A stretch of 64,000 nt of DNA from Achromobacter sp. UMC46 (GCF_014170335.1 NZ_LZZS01000038.1:186001-250000), one strand, 5' to 3'. Positions 1 to 8,386 are shown, counted from the first letter of the stretch. Numbers and translations are program-made. The notes: generated by a model from the sequence alone, not told the origin.

Positions 1-96
1 CGCGTCCGCATCGGCGTCGGTGTCATGTTGTTCCTGCTGTTGTTCTTCCTGGTCACGTGGCGCTTGAACGCTTCGTACTGGAAGCACGTGCGCTAA
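1..96 (+). CDS. petC: Cytochrome c1 of the bc1 complex, C-terminal end only
   Basis: Only the last 31 codons and the TAA stop are inside the window. They encode one strongly hydrophobic segment (core VMLFLLLFFLVTW) followed by a short basic tail ending SYWKHVR. That is the form of the C-terminal membrane anchor of cytochrome c1, which holds the periplasmic haem domain of complex III in the inner membrane. The assignment also rests on position: in Bordetella and relatives petABC lies directly upstream of sspA. A strong terminator follows at 191-231. The haem-binding part is outside the window, so the call is an inference from the tail and the neighbours. Confidence 0.75.
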   Translation, partial: RVRIGVGVMLFLLLFFLVTWRLNASYWKHVR

Positions 97-190
97 CCGC
101 AACGCCCCGCCAGGCACATAACCGCCCCCAATTAAAAAAGGGGACGGTAGCGGCGGATAGGGCTGTACGCCTATCCCGCCTGGCAATCGG

Positions 191-231
191 GGCCAGCGCC
201 TGCTAGATTTAGGCGCTGGCCTTTCGTTTTT
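191..231 (+). terminator. Rho-independent terminator after petC
   Basis: A perfect 10-bp stem, GGCCAGCGCC (191-200) with GGCGCTGGCC (212-221), is followed by a T-rich run. It closes the pet operon and separates it from sspA, whose start lies about 20 bases further on. The sspA promoter must therefore overlap or precede this hairpin. Confidence 0.85.
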
Positions 232-248
232 CATAAAGGACTTACACC

Positions 249-860
249 ATGATGGTGCTCTATTCCGGAACCACGTGTCCGTTTTCGCAACGCTGCCGCT
301 TCGTGTTGTTCGAAAAGGGTATGGATTTCGAGATCCGCGACATCGACCTGTACAACAAGCCCGAAGACATCTCGGTGATGAACCCGTACGGTCAAGTGCC
401 CATTCTGGTCGAACGCGACCTGGTCCTGTACGAGTCGAACATCATCAACGAGTACATCGACGAGCGCTTCCCGCACCCGCAGCTGATGCCCGCCGACCCG
501 GTCATGCGCGCCCGCACCCGCCTGTTCCTCTACAACTTCGAGAAAGAACTGTTCGTTCACGTCTCGACGCTGGAAGACCGCAGCGCCAAGCCGGACGAGA
601 AGAAGCTGGCCAATGCCCGCCAGAACATTCGCGACCGTCTGGCCCAGCTGGCTCCCATGCTGCTGAAGAACAAGTACATGCTGGGCGAAGAGTTCTCCAT
701 GCTGGACGTGGCCGTGGCTCCGCTCTTGTGGCGCCTGGACCATTACGGCATCGAACTGCCCAAGAACGCGGCTCCGCTGCAAAAGTACGCCGAACGCATC
801 TTCTCGCGTCCGGCCTACATCGAAGCGCTGACGCCTTCGGAAAAAGTGATGCGTCGTTAA
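249..860 (+). CDS. sspA: Stringent starvation protein A
   Basis: This 203-residue protein has the glutathione S-transferase fold: a thioredoxin-like N-terminal half with TTCPFSQRCR at residues 8-17, the NPYGQVPIL segment before the cis-proline, then an all-helical C-terminal half. SspA proteins lack transferase activity. They bind RNA polymerase and change transcription under starvation and acid stress. Length is normal for the family. The start is one of two adjacent ATG codons with AAAGGA upstream. sspB follows after about a dozen bases, the usual operon. Clear family match. Confidence 0.95.
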   Translation: MMVLYSGTTCPFSQRCRFVLFEKGMDFEIRDIDLYNKPEDISVMNPYGQVPILVERDLVLYESNIINEYIDERFPHPQLMPADPVMRARTRLFLYNFEKELFVHVSTLEDRSAKPDEKKLANARQNIRDRLAQLAPMLLKNKYMLGEEFSMLDVAVAPLLWRLDHYGIELPKNAAPLQKYAERIFSRPAYIEALTPSEKVMRR

Positions 861-873
861 GGCTGGTTGTGTG

Positions 874-1323
874 ATGGGTGAAACTTCGACCAAACCGTAT
901 CTGATCCGCGCGCTGCATGAATGGTGCACTGACAACGGCTACACGCCGTACATCACCGTGCAGGTCGACGAGCACACCATGGTGCCCGTCGCGCATGTCC
1001 GTGACGGGCAGATCACACTGAACGTAGGCACGCTGGCCACCAACCGTCTGGTGCTGGGCAATGAATTCATCGAATTCCAGGCCCGCTTCAGCGGCGTGAC
1101 CGAAAACGTCTACGTTCCCATCGGCGCCGTCAGCGCCATCTACGCGCGCGAGACCGGCGCCGGCATGGGCTTCGAAGTGCAGCCCTACGAACCGCCGGCA
1201 GCGGGTGCCCAAGGCGTGGCGGATGCCGCCGCGCCTGAAAGCGCCGACGCCGAGGTCGCGCCTGGCGACGACGGCGGCGATGACGACGAACCCAAGCGTC
1301 CGCGCCTGACCATCGTCAAATAG
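874..1323 (+). CDS. sspB: Stringent starvation protein B, ClpXP adaptor
   Basis: SspB delivers ssrA-tagged polypeptides and some other substrates to the ClpXP protease. The N-terminal 110 residues form the substrate-binding domain (KPYLIRALHEWC near the start, then HTMVPV). An acidic, Ala/Asp-rich linker follows, and the protein ends PRLTIVK, which matches the short ClpX-binding tail seen at the end of SspB proteins. About 149 residues. A GTG at 871 immediately precedes the ATG at 874; either could initiate, and the GTG has the better spacing to AAGG at 859-862. It is cotranscribed with sspA. Confidence 0.93.
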   Translation: MGETSTKPYLIRALHEWCTDNGYTPYITVQVDEHTMVPVAHVRDGQITLNVGTLATNRLVLGNEFIEFQARFSGVTENVYVPIGAVSAIYARETGAGMGFEVQPYEPPAAGAQGVADAAAPESADAEVAPGDDGGDDDEPKRPRLTIVK

Positions 1324-1511
1324 CCGCTGCGATGCGGGGACGGCGCGCCTGGCGCAATGTCCCCGCAAGCCAGACGGATTCCCGTTTTCCGTGCCTGGCA
1401 GGACCCCCGTCCTGCCCGCGCGGGGCATTGTGCCGCCTGGTTCCCGCGTGCCGCGCGGCGACGGCGTTTTTTCATTACAATGCAGTCCCTGCGCGTGCCC
1501 CGGCACGCCGA

Positions 1512-1587
1512 GCCGGTGTAGCTCAGTTGGTAGAGCAGCTCACTTGTAATGAGAAGGTCGAGGGTTCGATTCCTTTCACCGGCACCA
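1512..1587 (+). tRNA. tRNA-Thr (anticodon TGT)
   Basis: The 76 bases fold as a full cloverleaf with the CCA end encoded. The acceptor arms are GCCGGTG and CACCGGC, the D-arm is GCTC/GAGC, the anticodon loop is CTTGTAA, and the T-loop is TTCGATT. The TGT anticodon reads ACA threonine codons. The first base pair of the anticodon stem is a G-A mismatch. A TACAAT box at 1476-1481 could be its -10, although no good -35 is visible. Confidence 0.96.
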
Positions 1588-1599
1588 GGAATATCCAAT

Positions 1600-1628
1600 A
1601 AAAAGCCCAACCGGACGGTTGGGCTTTT
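1600..1628. terminator. Bidirectional terminator between tRNA-Thr and the gluconate permease gene
   Basis: The stem is AAAAGCCCAACC (1601-1612) with GGTTGGGCTTTT (1617-1628). The A and T runs are part of the stem, so it can stop transcription of the tRNA on the plus strand and of the permease gene on the minus strand. Confidence 0.85.
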
Positions 1629-1668
1629 GCATGTCGGCGGCCGTATCCGTATCCGGCCCCTGGGGCGT

Positions 1669-3057
1669 TCAGCCCAGCGGGGGCAGCATGTTGAACAGCA
1701 GCACCATGATCAGGCCCACCACGGACACAATCGACTGCACCACCGAAATCGTCTTGGTGGCTTCGCCCATCGTCATGCCGAAGGACTCCTTCACCATCCA
1801 GAAGCCGGCGTGGTTGGCATAGTTGAAGAACAGCGAACCGCAACCGATCGACAGCGCCAGCAGCGGCAGGTTCAACGACGGGTCGGCGCCCGCCAATGGC
1901 GCCAGCAAGCCCGCGGCGCCCACGATGCCGACCGTGGCCGACCCGGTGGACACCGACAGCAGCATGGCGATCAGCCAGCCCAGGATCAGCGGCGGGAAAG
2001 CGAACTGGTGCGTCAGATGCACGATGGCGTCGCCGACCTTGGCGCTGGTCAGCACCTGCTGGAAGGCGCCGCCGCCGGCGATGATCAGCATGATGCCGGC
2101 GATGGGCTTCAAGCTCTGGCCCAGTGCCTCGCGCAGCTTTTCCGCGTCGCCCCGGCGCATGAACACCAGCGTCACGGCCGCGAACAGCACGCCCAGCAGC
2201 ATGGCGACCACCGGGTTGCCCAGGAAGGCGGCCACATGCAGCCCGCTGGAACCCTTGGGCAGCAGCATTTCGGCCACGGCGTGCACCAGCATCAGCAGCG
2301 CCGGCAGCAACGCCGCCAGGATCCCCAGGCCCACGCTGGGCGCGCCGTTGCCGGCGGCGGCTTCGCGGGTGGCGGTGAACTGGTCAAGCAGGGCCTCGTC
2401 CGGACGGGTCGTCATGCGCGGGGCGATGAACGCGCCATACAGCGGACCGCCGAAGACCATGGCCGGCAGGGCGGCGATGAAGCCGTAGATCATGGTCGGG
2501 CCGACCGTGGTCTTCAAGGTGGCGATCGCGGTCAGCGGCCCCGGGTGCGGCGGCACCATGCCGTGCATGGCCGCCAGGGCGGCAATCACCGGCACGCCCA
2601 CGTACACGTAGGCCGACCCCTTGAAGCGCTGCTGGCTTTCCAGCTTGCGTGCCACGCTGAAGATCAGCGGCAGCATCACCACCAGGCCCACTTCGAAGAA
2701 CATGGGGATGCCGATGACGAACGCCACCAGCGTCATGGCCCACGGGATCATCCGCGGGGACGTGTGGCGCAGGATGGCGTTGGCCAGTCGCTCGGTCGTG
2801 CCCGAATCCGCCAGAATCTTGCCCAGCATCGCGCCCAGCGCGATCACCACGCCGACCGCGCCCAGGGTCTTGCCCGCGCCGTCGGTCAGGTTCTTGACGA
2901 TGGCCACGGGCTCCATGCCCGTCGCGAAACCGACACCGATGGAAACGATCAGGAGCGCCAGCAGCGGATGCATGCGGATGCGCGAAACAATCAGTGCGAC
3001 CAGCACCAGGACGCTCACCAGGGCGGTAAGCAGCAATTGAATGTCGAACGAAGACAT
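1669..3057 (-). CDS. Gluconate:proton symporter, GntP family
   Basis: A 462-residue polytopic inner-membrane protein of the GntP family, which imports gluconate or related sugar acids with protons. It is hydrophobic throughout, with family segments such as GIPMFFEVGLVVMLPL, HGMVPPHPGP and the late FFNYANHAGFWMVKE. I place the start at the ATG giving MSSFDIQLLL; a TTG at 3078 would add seven residues, but neither has a strong ribosome site. No sugar-acid kinase or regulator lies next to it, so the exact substrate cannot be told from context. gntP, gntT and gntU homologues cannot be separated by eye. Confidence 0.9.
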   Translation of the reverse strand: MSSFDIQLLLTALVSVLVLVALIVSRIRMHPLLALLIVSIGVGFATGMEPVAIVKNLTDGAGKTLGAVGVVIALGAMLGKILADSGTTERLANAILRHTSPRMIPWAMTLVAFVIGIPMFFEVGLVVMLPLIFSVARKLESQQRFKGSAYVYVGVPVIAALAAMHGMVPPHPGPLTAIATLKTTVGPTMIYGFIAALPAMVFGGPLYGAFIAPRMTTRPDEALLDQFTATREAAAGNGAPSVGLGILAALLPALLMLVHAVAEMLLPKGSSGLHVAAFLGNPVVAMLLGVLFAAVTLVFMRRGDAEKLREALGQSLKPIAGIMLIIAGGGAFQQVLTSAKVGDAIVHLTHQFAFPPLILGWLIAMLLSVSTGSATVGIVGAAGLLAPLAGADPSLNLPLLALSIGCGSLFFNYANHAGFWMVKESFGMTMGEATKTISVVQSIVSVVGLIMVLLFNMLPPLG

Positions 3058-3201
3058 GTGTGAACCCAGAAAAGACAAGAGAGGTCGCGAACCTTCCGGG
3101 TGCCATCATAAGGGATCGTCCTTACAACTTGCCGCGCACGGGGCAGCGGCGGGAAGGCGGGCTGGCGCCCCGATCAGCAGGCGCCAAGAGCCGCCGTCCC
3201 G

Positions 3202-4167
3202 TCAATCCGGCTTGATCCCCGCCGCCTTGATGATCGCCGCGTTGCGCTCCAGTTCCATCTCCACCTTGCGGCGGAAGGCGGCCGGGTCCTGGTAGGTGGC
3301 GTCAAAGCCCAGGTCCTGCAGCTTGGCGCGCGTATCGGGTTCCGCCATCACCGCTTCGATCTCCTTGGACATCCAGGCGACGATGGGCGCGGGCGTGCCT
3401 TTAGGCATGACGACGCCGAACCAGGTGTCGAAGTCGTAGCCAGCCACGCCGCTTTCCGCGACGGTGGGCACGTCGGGCACCAGGGACGAGCGCGCACGGC
3501 CCGTCAGCGCCACGGCGCGGACCTTGCCGGCCTTGATCTGGGGCAGGCCCGCCACCAGCGTGTCGATCGACAGCGGGATCTGGTTGCCGATCAGGTCGGT
3601 CATGGCCGGGGCGCTGCCGCGGTAGGGCACGTGCAGCAGTTTGGCGCCGGTGCGCTGAGCCAGCGATTCGCCGGCCATGTGCGGGGTGGAGCCGTTTCCA
3701 AACGACCCGAAACTGAGCGACTGCGTGGCCGATTTGGCCGTGATGTCGGCCACAGTGCCGATGCCGGTCTGCGGGTTCGTCAGGATCACGAACGGCGTGC
3801 TGCCGGCGACAGCGACGTATTCGTAGCTCTTGATCGGGTCGTAATTCAGGTTCGGATACAGCAGCGGGTTCGACGTGAACGTCGGGGCGCCGGTGATCAT
3901 CAGCGTGTAGCCATCGGGCGCGGCGCGGGCGACGGCGGCGGCGCCGATGCCGGTGTTGGCGCCGGGCTTGTTTTCAATGACGACGGTCTGGCCCAGGCGC
4001 GCGCCCAGCTTCACGGCGAAGAGGCGGCCGATGACGTCGGTGGATCCGCCAGGCGGGAACGGCACCACCATGGTGATCGGTTTGTCAGGATAGGCCTGCG
4101 CCGAGGCCATCAGCGGCGTCGCGGCGAGGACGCACAGCGCGAGGGCGCGGGCGGCGGCGTGGTTCAT
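3202..4167 (-). CDS. Bug-family (TctC-like) periplasmic binding protein
   Basis: A 321-residue exported protein. A signal peptide ends near ASAQA (about residue 24), followed by the family opening YPDKPITMVVPFPPGGSTD and later NGSTPHMAGE and LHVPYRGSAPA. Bug proteins bind small carboxylates or amides in the periplasm and are greatly expanded in Alcaligenaceae. No tctA/tctB transporter genes are nearby, so it is an orphan receptor that must use a distant transporter or act as a sensor. It lies 30 bases after the amidase gene on the same strand, so the ligand may be an amide or the acid released from one. AAGGGG precedes the ATG. Confidence 0.92.
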   Translation of the reverse strand: MNHAAARALALCVLAATPLMASAQAYPDKPITMVVPFPPGGSTDVIGRLFAVKLGARLGQTVVIENKPGANTGIGAAAVARAAPDGYTLMITGAPTFTSNPLLYPNLNYDPIKSYEYVAVAGSTPFVILTNPQTGIGTVADITAKSATQSLSFGSFGNGSTPHMAGESLAQRTGAKLLHVPYRGSAPAMTDLIGNQIPLSIDTLVAGLPQIKAGKVRAVALTGRARSSLVPDVPTVAESGVAGYDFDTWFGVVMPKGTPAPIVAWMSKEIEAVMAEPDTRAKLQDLGFDATYQDPAAFRRKVEMELERNAAIIKAAGIKPD

Positions 4168-4197
4168 TGTTTTCCCCTTGTGTTGTTGGCGTGGTGG

Positions 4198-5619
4198 TCA
4201 GTGCGGCAGCACGGGCGCCTGGCGCCAGTACTGCGTGGCTTGTTCGAACGCGTGCGCCAGTTGCAGCAGCGCATGTTCCTGGCGATAGCGGCCGACGATC
4301 TGGATGCCTACGGGCAAGCCCGCATCGCTGAAGCCACAGGGCACCGAGATGGCCGGATGGCCGGTCAGCGACAGGTAATAGCCCGAGCGCATCCAGTCGA
4401 TGTAGTTGTGCATCGGCGTATCGTCGATGCGGCTCACGGTCTCATGCTCGACCGGGAACGGCAGCACCTGGCTGACCGGTCCGATCAGGAATTCGTAGTT
4501 CTGCATGAAGGCATGCATGCGCGCGAACAGGGCGGCGCGGTCGCGCTCGGCCTGCACGACGACGGCGGCCGGTTGCTGCAGGCCCAGCTCGATATTCCAG
4601 ATGACGCTGTCCTTGAGCAGATGGCGGTGTTCGCGCAACGCCGCTTCGTACCCCACCGCGAAGGTCTGGCCGCGCAGGGCCTGGAACGCGGCGTCCGCGC
4701 CAGTGAAGTCCGGGCAGGCCGGATCCACCCGGGCGCCCAGGTCCGCGAAGACCGGCAACTGGCGCTCCAGCGCCTGCACCACCGCGGCTTGCACGGGCAG
4801 GCCGCCCCAGGTCGGCGCATAGGCGATGCGCACGCCCTTGAAATCGCGCGACAGGCCGTCCAGGAAGCGGGCGGGGTCCTGCTCGATGGCCAGCGGGTCG
4901 CGGGCATCGGCCCCTGCCGTGGCGGCCAGCAGCAGCGCCACGTCGGCGACCGTGCGCGCCATCGGGCCCGCGACGGTCAACGCGTTGTACGGGCTGGCGG
5001 TAGGCCATTGCGGGACGCGCCCCGGCGATGGCCGCAGGCCCACGACGTTGCAGAACGAGGCCGGGTTGCGCAGCGATCCCCCCATGTCCGTGCCGTCGGC
5101 CAAGGGCGCCATGCGGGCGGCCAGCGCCGCGGCGGCGCCGCCGCTGCTGCCGCCGGCGGTCAGGCGCAGGTCGTAGGGATTGCGGGTGGCGCCGAACACC
5201 GCGTTGAAGGTCTGCGACCCGGCGCCGAATTCGGGCAAGTTGGTCTTGCCCAGCGTGATCGCCCCCGCCGCGCGCTCGCGGGTAACGATCAGGCTGTCGC
5301 GTTCGGGCACGAAATCGCGGTATAGCGGCGAACCGTAGGTAGTGCGCATGCCGGCCGTCAGGAACGAATCCTTGTGCACGATTGGTAAACCGTGCAGCAG
5401 GCCCAGCGGATGGCCGGCCGCCTGGCGTTCGTCGGCCAGCGCGGCGCGCGCCAGGGCGCCTTCGGCGTCCACCGTCACCATGGCATTCACGTGGGGGTTG
5501 CAGGCGTCGATGCGCGCCAGGTGCGCGGCGGTCACGTCACGGGCGCTGAGGTGGCCGGCGGAGATGTCGGTGCGCAGGGCCACGGCGGTCATGTCACATA
5601 AAGAGGAAATCTGGGTCAT
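4198..5619 (-). CDS. Amidase-signature hydrolase
   Basis: A 473-residue amidase-signature enzyme with the full Ser-cisSer-Lys triad: Lys83 in IVHKDSF, cis-Ser158 in GGSSGG and nucleophile Ser182 in DMGGSLRNPA. The spacings agree with characterised members such as fatty-acid amide hydrolase. It hydrolyses a carboxamide to acid plus ammonia or amine. No gatB or gatC is near, so it is a catabolic amidase rather than the tRNA amidotransferase subunit. It forms an operon with the Bug gene and is divergent from an IclR regulator, its likely controller. The start lacks a clear ribosome site; a second ATG lies nine codons in. Confidence 0.9.
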   Translation of the reverse strand: MTQISSLCDMTAVALRTDISAGHLSARDVTAAHLARIDACNPHVNAMVTVDAEGALARAALADERQAAGHPLGLLHGLPIVHKDSFLTAGMRTTYGSPLYRDFVPERDSLIVTRERAAGAITLGKTNLPEFGAGSQTFNAVFGATRNPYDLRLTAGGSSGGAAAALAARMAPLADGTDMGGSLRNPASFCNVVGLRPSPGRVPQWPTASPYNALTVAGPMARTVADVALLLAATAGADARDPLAIEQDPARFLDGLSRDFKGVRIAYAPTWGGLPVQAAVVQALERQLPVFADLGARVDPACPDFTGADAAFQALRGQTFAVGYEAALREHRHLLKDSVIWNIELGLQQPAAVVVQAERDRAALFARMHAFMQNYEFLIGPVSQVLPFPVEHETVSRIDDTPMHNYIDWMRSGYYLSLTGHPAISVPCGFSDAGLPVGIQIVGRYRQEHALLQLAHAFEQATQYWRQAPVLPH

Positions 5620-5647
5620 AGAGCCGCTGCAATGTATTGCTATGCGA

Positions 5648-5675
5648 TATAAAGTATTGAATAATCTACTTTATA
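5648..5675. promoter_or_regulatory. Inverted repeat in the amidase/IclR divergent promoter, candidate operator
   Basis: TATAAAGTA (5648-5656) and TACTTTATA (5667-5675) are perfect inverted copies separated by 10 bases. The segment is strikingly AT-rich within GC-rich DNA and lies 28 bases upstream of the amidase start and about 77 upstream of the IclR start. IclR proteins commonly bind palindromes in such divergent regions and repress themselves as well. A second small inverted repeat, CCCCG/CGGGG, lies at 5689-5705. Confidence 0.6.
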
Positions 5676-5752
5676 GTGGGTATTCCGCCCCCGGACAATT
5701 CGGGGAAACTAGCGCTATCCCCTGACGCGACCGCCGCCCGGCCCGGACCTCC

Positions 5753-6547
5753 ATGACGACACCCCCGCCCCCCGTTACCGCCTCCGCCGATGCCGACGAC
5801 CCGCTGTTCGTCGCGTCGCTGGAAAAGGGCATGCGGGTGCTGGACGCGTTCCGCGACGCGTCGGACTCGCTGGGCCTGACCGATATCGCCACGATCACGG
5901 GTTTGGGAAAAAGCGCCACGCAGCGTTTCATCCACACGTGGGAGCGCCTGGGCTACCTGGTCAAGGATGCGGCCTCGCGCCGCTACCGGCTGGGGCCCCG
6001 CGTCGTGGAGCTGAGCTACTTTTTCCTGCGCAGCGACCGGCTGGTGTCCATGGCCGCGCCGCATCTGGTGGCGCTGCGCGACCGCTGCGGCCTGGCGGTG
6101 CACATGAGCGTGCTGGCCGGCGCCGACATGATCTATCTGCTGCGCCTGCCCAGCCGGCAAATGACCCTGGCCGAAATGTTGCCGGGCCGCCGCATGCCCG
6201 CCTGGTGCAACAGCGGCGGGCGCATGCTGCTGACTGCGCAGGACGACGGCGCGATCCGCGAAGCGCTGCGGCGCGCGCCGCCGCGCGCGTTCACGCCGCG
6301 CACGGTGGTGGACCCGGAAGCCTTGCTGGCGCTCGTCCGTCAGGCCCGCGAAGACGGCTATGCGCTGACCGAAGACCAGGTGCTGCAAAACCAGGTGGGC
6401 GCGGCAGTGCTGTTGCGCGACGCGCGGGACGCGCCGTTGGCCTCGATCAGCGTGAGGGCGTCGCGCCACGACTATCCCATCGACCGCTTGCTGAGCGATA
6501 TCGTGCCGCAGCTGTTCCGCACGGCGCAGGCGATCCAACAAGCCTGA
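5753..6547 (+). CDS. IclR-family transcriptional regulator
   Basis: 264 residues: an N-terminal winged helix-turn-helix (about residues 20-80, with LEKGMRVLDAF and ITGLGKSATQRFIH) and a C-terminal effector domain of the IclR type (from about residue 95, including GRRMPAWCNSGGRMLL). IclR proteins sense small carbon compounds and usually repress neighbouring catabolic genes. It is transcribed divergently from the amidase/Bug operon, which makes that operon the obvious target. The effector is probably the amide or its acid product; this is inferred from context only. Confidence 0.92.
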   Translation: MTTPPPPVTASADADDPLFVASLEKGMRVLDAFRDASDSLGLTDIATITGLGKSATQRFIHTWERLGYLVKDAASRRYRLGPRVVELSYFFLRSDRLVSMAAPHLVALRDRCGLAVHMSVLAGADMIYLLRLPSRQMTLAEMLPGRRMPAWCNSGGRMLLTAQDDGAIREALRRAPPRAFTPRTVVDPEALLALVRQAREDGYALTEDQVLQNQVGAAVLLRDARDAPLASISVRASRHDYPIDRLLSDIVPQLFRTAQAIQQA

Positions 6548-6567
6548 ACAAAATTTTTCCGGCCGTT

Positions 6568-6596
6568 TTGCATTCTTCCGATTTTTTGTGCATAAT
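6568..6596 (+). promoter_or_regulatory. Sigma-70 promoter of tRNA-Asn
   Basis: TTGCAT (6568-6573) and CATAAT (6591-6596) are separated by 17 bases. The -10 ends 17 bases before the mature tRNA, so transcription should start roughly ten bases upstream of it. The spacer is T-rich. Confidence 0.75.
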
Positions 6597-6613
6597 TCGG
6601 CCCCTCTACCTGT

Positions 6614-6689
6614 TCCCCGATAGCTCAGTCGGTAGAGCGACGGACTGTTAATCCGCAGGTCGCTGGTTCGAGCCCAGCTCGGGGAGCCA
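6614..6689 (+). tRNA. tRNA-Asn (anticodon GTT)
   Basis: 76 bases including encoded CCA. The acceptor arms are TCCCCGA and TCGGGGA, the D-arm is GCTC/GAGC, the anticodon stem is CGGAC/ATCCG around loop TGTTA with anticodon GTT, and the T-loop is TTCGAGC. All arms pair well. It has its own promoter and terminator, so it is a single-gene unit. I see no integrase or duplicated tRNA end nearby that would mark an integration site. Confidence 0.97.
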
Positions 6690-6753
6690 AGAATTCAGCC
6701 GTGCAATGTTCATCCGCACGGCAAGCAGGACAAGCACTACCCGCAGTACCCTT

Positions 6754-6786
6754 AAAAAAGCCCGCAACGTGTTTGCGGGCTTTTTG
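6754..6786 (+). terminator. Terminator of tRNA-Asn
   Basis: AAAAAAGCCCGCAA pairs with TTGCGGGCTTTTT around a short ACGTG-like loop and ends in five T. It lies about 65 bases beyond the tRNA. Confidence 0.85.
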
Positions 6787-6851
6787 CATTGCGGTCCACA
6801 ACGCGTAGGATGACGCGCATCCGGTCCCGACGCTTTCCGCCACCCGCCCCC

Positions 6852-7796
6852 ATGCGTTCCACGCGATCCCTGCCTGCCCTCGTCTCTCTGCGCGCCTTCG
6901 AAGCGGCGGCGCGGCGCTTGAGCTTTTCGCTGGCGGCCCAAGAGCTTTTCGTCACGCAGAGCGCGGTCAGCTATCACATCCAGCGGCTGGAAAGCGAACT
7001 GGGCGTGGCGCTCTTCGAACGGCGCACGCGCGCCGTGGCGCTGACGCCCGCGGGGCAGGCCTATTTCGAACAGGTGCATGCCGCCTTTGAATTGCTGCGC
7101 CAGGGCACCGACGCCATCCGCGCGCCGGACACGGCGCGCACCACGCTCAAGGTCGGATTACTGGCGTCGTTCGCCACGCGCTGGCTGGCCCCGCGCCTGC
7201 CGGCGTTCGCCGCCGCGCACCCGGACATCGACCTGCAGTTGCAAACCGACATCGGCCTGGCCGACGTGGCGGGCGGCGAAGTGGACGTGGCGATCCGCTA
7301 TGGGCGCGGCGGCTGGCCCGGCGTCGCGTCCCGGCTGCTGATGGCCGAACGGCTGTCTGTCGTGTGCGCGCCCGGCCTCGTCGCCGGCCGCAAGCGTCCG
7401 CGCACGGCGGACGACCTGTTGCGCCACCCGTTGCTCGCCTCGCACGCCAAACAGCCCTTTGAATGGGACGCCTGGTCGCGGCGCTTCGGCATGGACTTGG
7501 GCCGCGCCCAGACCGTGCACCTGCACGACTACAACATCGTCGTCGAGGCCGCGCTGGCCGGCCAGGGCCTGGCCATGGGACGGCATCGGCTGATCGCTCC
7601 GCACCTGGCCAGCGGCGCGCTGGTGGACGCCTTGCCCGGCACGGTGCTGGAAGATCCCCGCATCGGCTGGTGGTTCGTCGCCCCGCGCGGCGCGTTGCCG
7701 CCCGCGGCGCAGGCCTTGCACGACTGGCTGGCCCGCGCCGCGTCGGAAGCGACGGACTCCGCGGACACGGCCCCCGGCAGCCTCGGCACGCATTAG
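6852..7796 (+). CDS. LysR-family transcriptional regulator (GcvA-like)
   Basis: 314 residues. An N-terminal helix-turn-helix (LVSLRAFEAAARRLSFSLAA, then VTQSAVSYHIQRLE) is followed by a LysR substrate-binding domain resembling GcvA, with the typical VDVAIRYGRGGWPG stretch. I chose the ATG at 6852 because family members begin a few residues before the helix-turn-helix; the upstream ATG at 6789 would add a basic 21-residue tail and overlaps the tRNA terminator. About 105 bases downstream lie a RidA-like gene and an aminotransferase on the same strand, its likely targets. The co-effector is unknown. Confidence 0.9.
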   Translation: MRSTRSLPALVSLRAFEAAARRLSFSLAAQELFVTQSAVSYHIQRLESELGVALFERRTRAVALTPAGQAYFEQVHAAFELLRQGTDAIRAPDTARTTLKVGLLASFATRWLAPRLPAFAAAHPDIDLQLQTDIGLADVAGGEVDVAIRYGRGGWPGVASRLLMAERLSVVCAPGLVAGRKRPRTADDLLRHPLLASHAKQPFEWDAWSRRFGMDLGRAQTVHLHDYNIVVEAALAGQGLAMGRHRLIAPHLASGALVDALPGTVLEDPRIGWWFVAPRGALPPAAQALHDWLARAASEATDSADTAPGSLGTH

Positions 7797-7901
7797 TTTT
7801 ACTCATGCGCAAAAGGCAAGAATTGATTGGTCAGGCGCCGCCGCGGCCGATAGCATCAAAGCTTGCCCCTTTTCGCTAACCCCTTTTGCAGGTGAATCGA
7901 C

Positions 7902-8375
7902 ATGACCCGCACCATCTCCGGCCGCGTGGCCGAACTGGGCTACGCCCTGGAAGCCGCCGCCGCCCCCGCCGCCAACTACGTGCCGTTCGTCCTGGAAGGC
8001 AACCTGCTCACCATCTCGGGCCAGATCTCGCGCCAGGGCGGCAAGCCGCGCTATCTGGGCCAGTTGGGCAACCAGGTGTCCGATGCCGATGGCGTCGAAG
8101 CCGCCAAGTTGTCCGGCCTGGGCATCCTGTCGCAGATCGCCGCCGCCACCGGTGACCGCCTGGACCGCGTGGCGCGCGTCGTGCGCCTGGGCGTCTTCGT
8201 GGCCAGCACGCCCGACTTCAACCGCCAGAGCGCCATCGCCAACGGCGCGTCCGACCTGATGGTGGAGGTGTTCGGCGATGCCGGCCGCCATGCGCGCAGC
8301 GCCGTCGGCGTGGCGTCGCTGCCCCAAGGCGTGTCGGTGGAAATCGAAGCCGTCATCGCCTTGACACCCGCCTGA
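7902..8375 (+). CDS. RidA/YjgF-family protein
   Basis: 157 residues of the longer RidA subgroup (YjgF-like endoribonuclease-domain family). Typical RidA proteins hydrolyse reactive enamine or imine intermediates made by PLP enzymes. Visible family features are LLTISGQISRQGGKPRYLGQLG near residues 28-50 and the late SLPQGVSVEIEAVI strand. AGGTGA stands before the ATG. Only 11 bases separate it from a PLP-dependent class V aminotransferase-fold gene, which fits a role in clearing the imine products of that enzyme. That partnership is inferred. Confidence 0.88.
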   Translation: MTRTISGRVAELGYALEAAAAPAANYVPFVLEGNLLTISGQISRQGGKPRYLGQLGNQVSDADGVEAAKLSGLGILSQIAAATGDRLDRVARVVRLGVFVASTPDFNRQSAIANGASDLMVEVFGDAGRHARSAVGVASLPQGVSVEIEAVIALTPA

Positions 8376-8386
8376 GCGCCTCTGCC

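Noticed and set aside
51-182. Hairpin GGATAGG/CCTATCC at 155-176 as a second terminator or attenuator before sspA
   Set aside because: The stem is short with a bulge and no T-run follows. The strong hairpin at 191-221 explains termination.
1549-3063. 504-codon plus-strand frame opposite the gluconate permease gene
   Set aside because: It is rich in His, Gln and Arg and begins in the tRNA. This is the composition of an antisense shadow of a GC-rich membrane protein gene. Similar long antisense frames oppose most real genes here.
6614-6851. Integration site of a mobile element at tRNA-Asn or tRNA-Thr
   Set aside because: No integrase, duplicated tRNA 3' end or change of gene content was seen near either tRNA. 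Both have ordinary terminators and housekeeping or regulatory neighbours.
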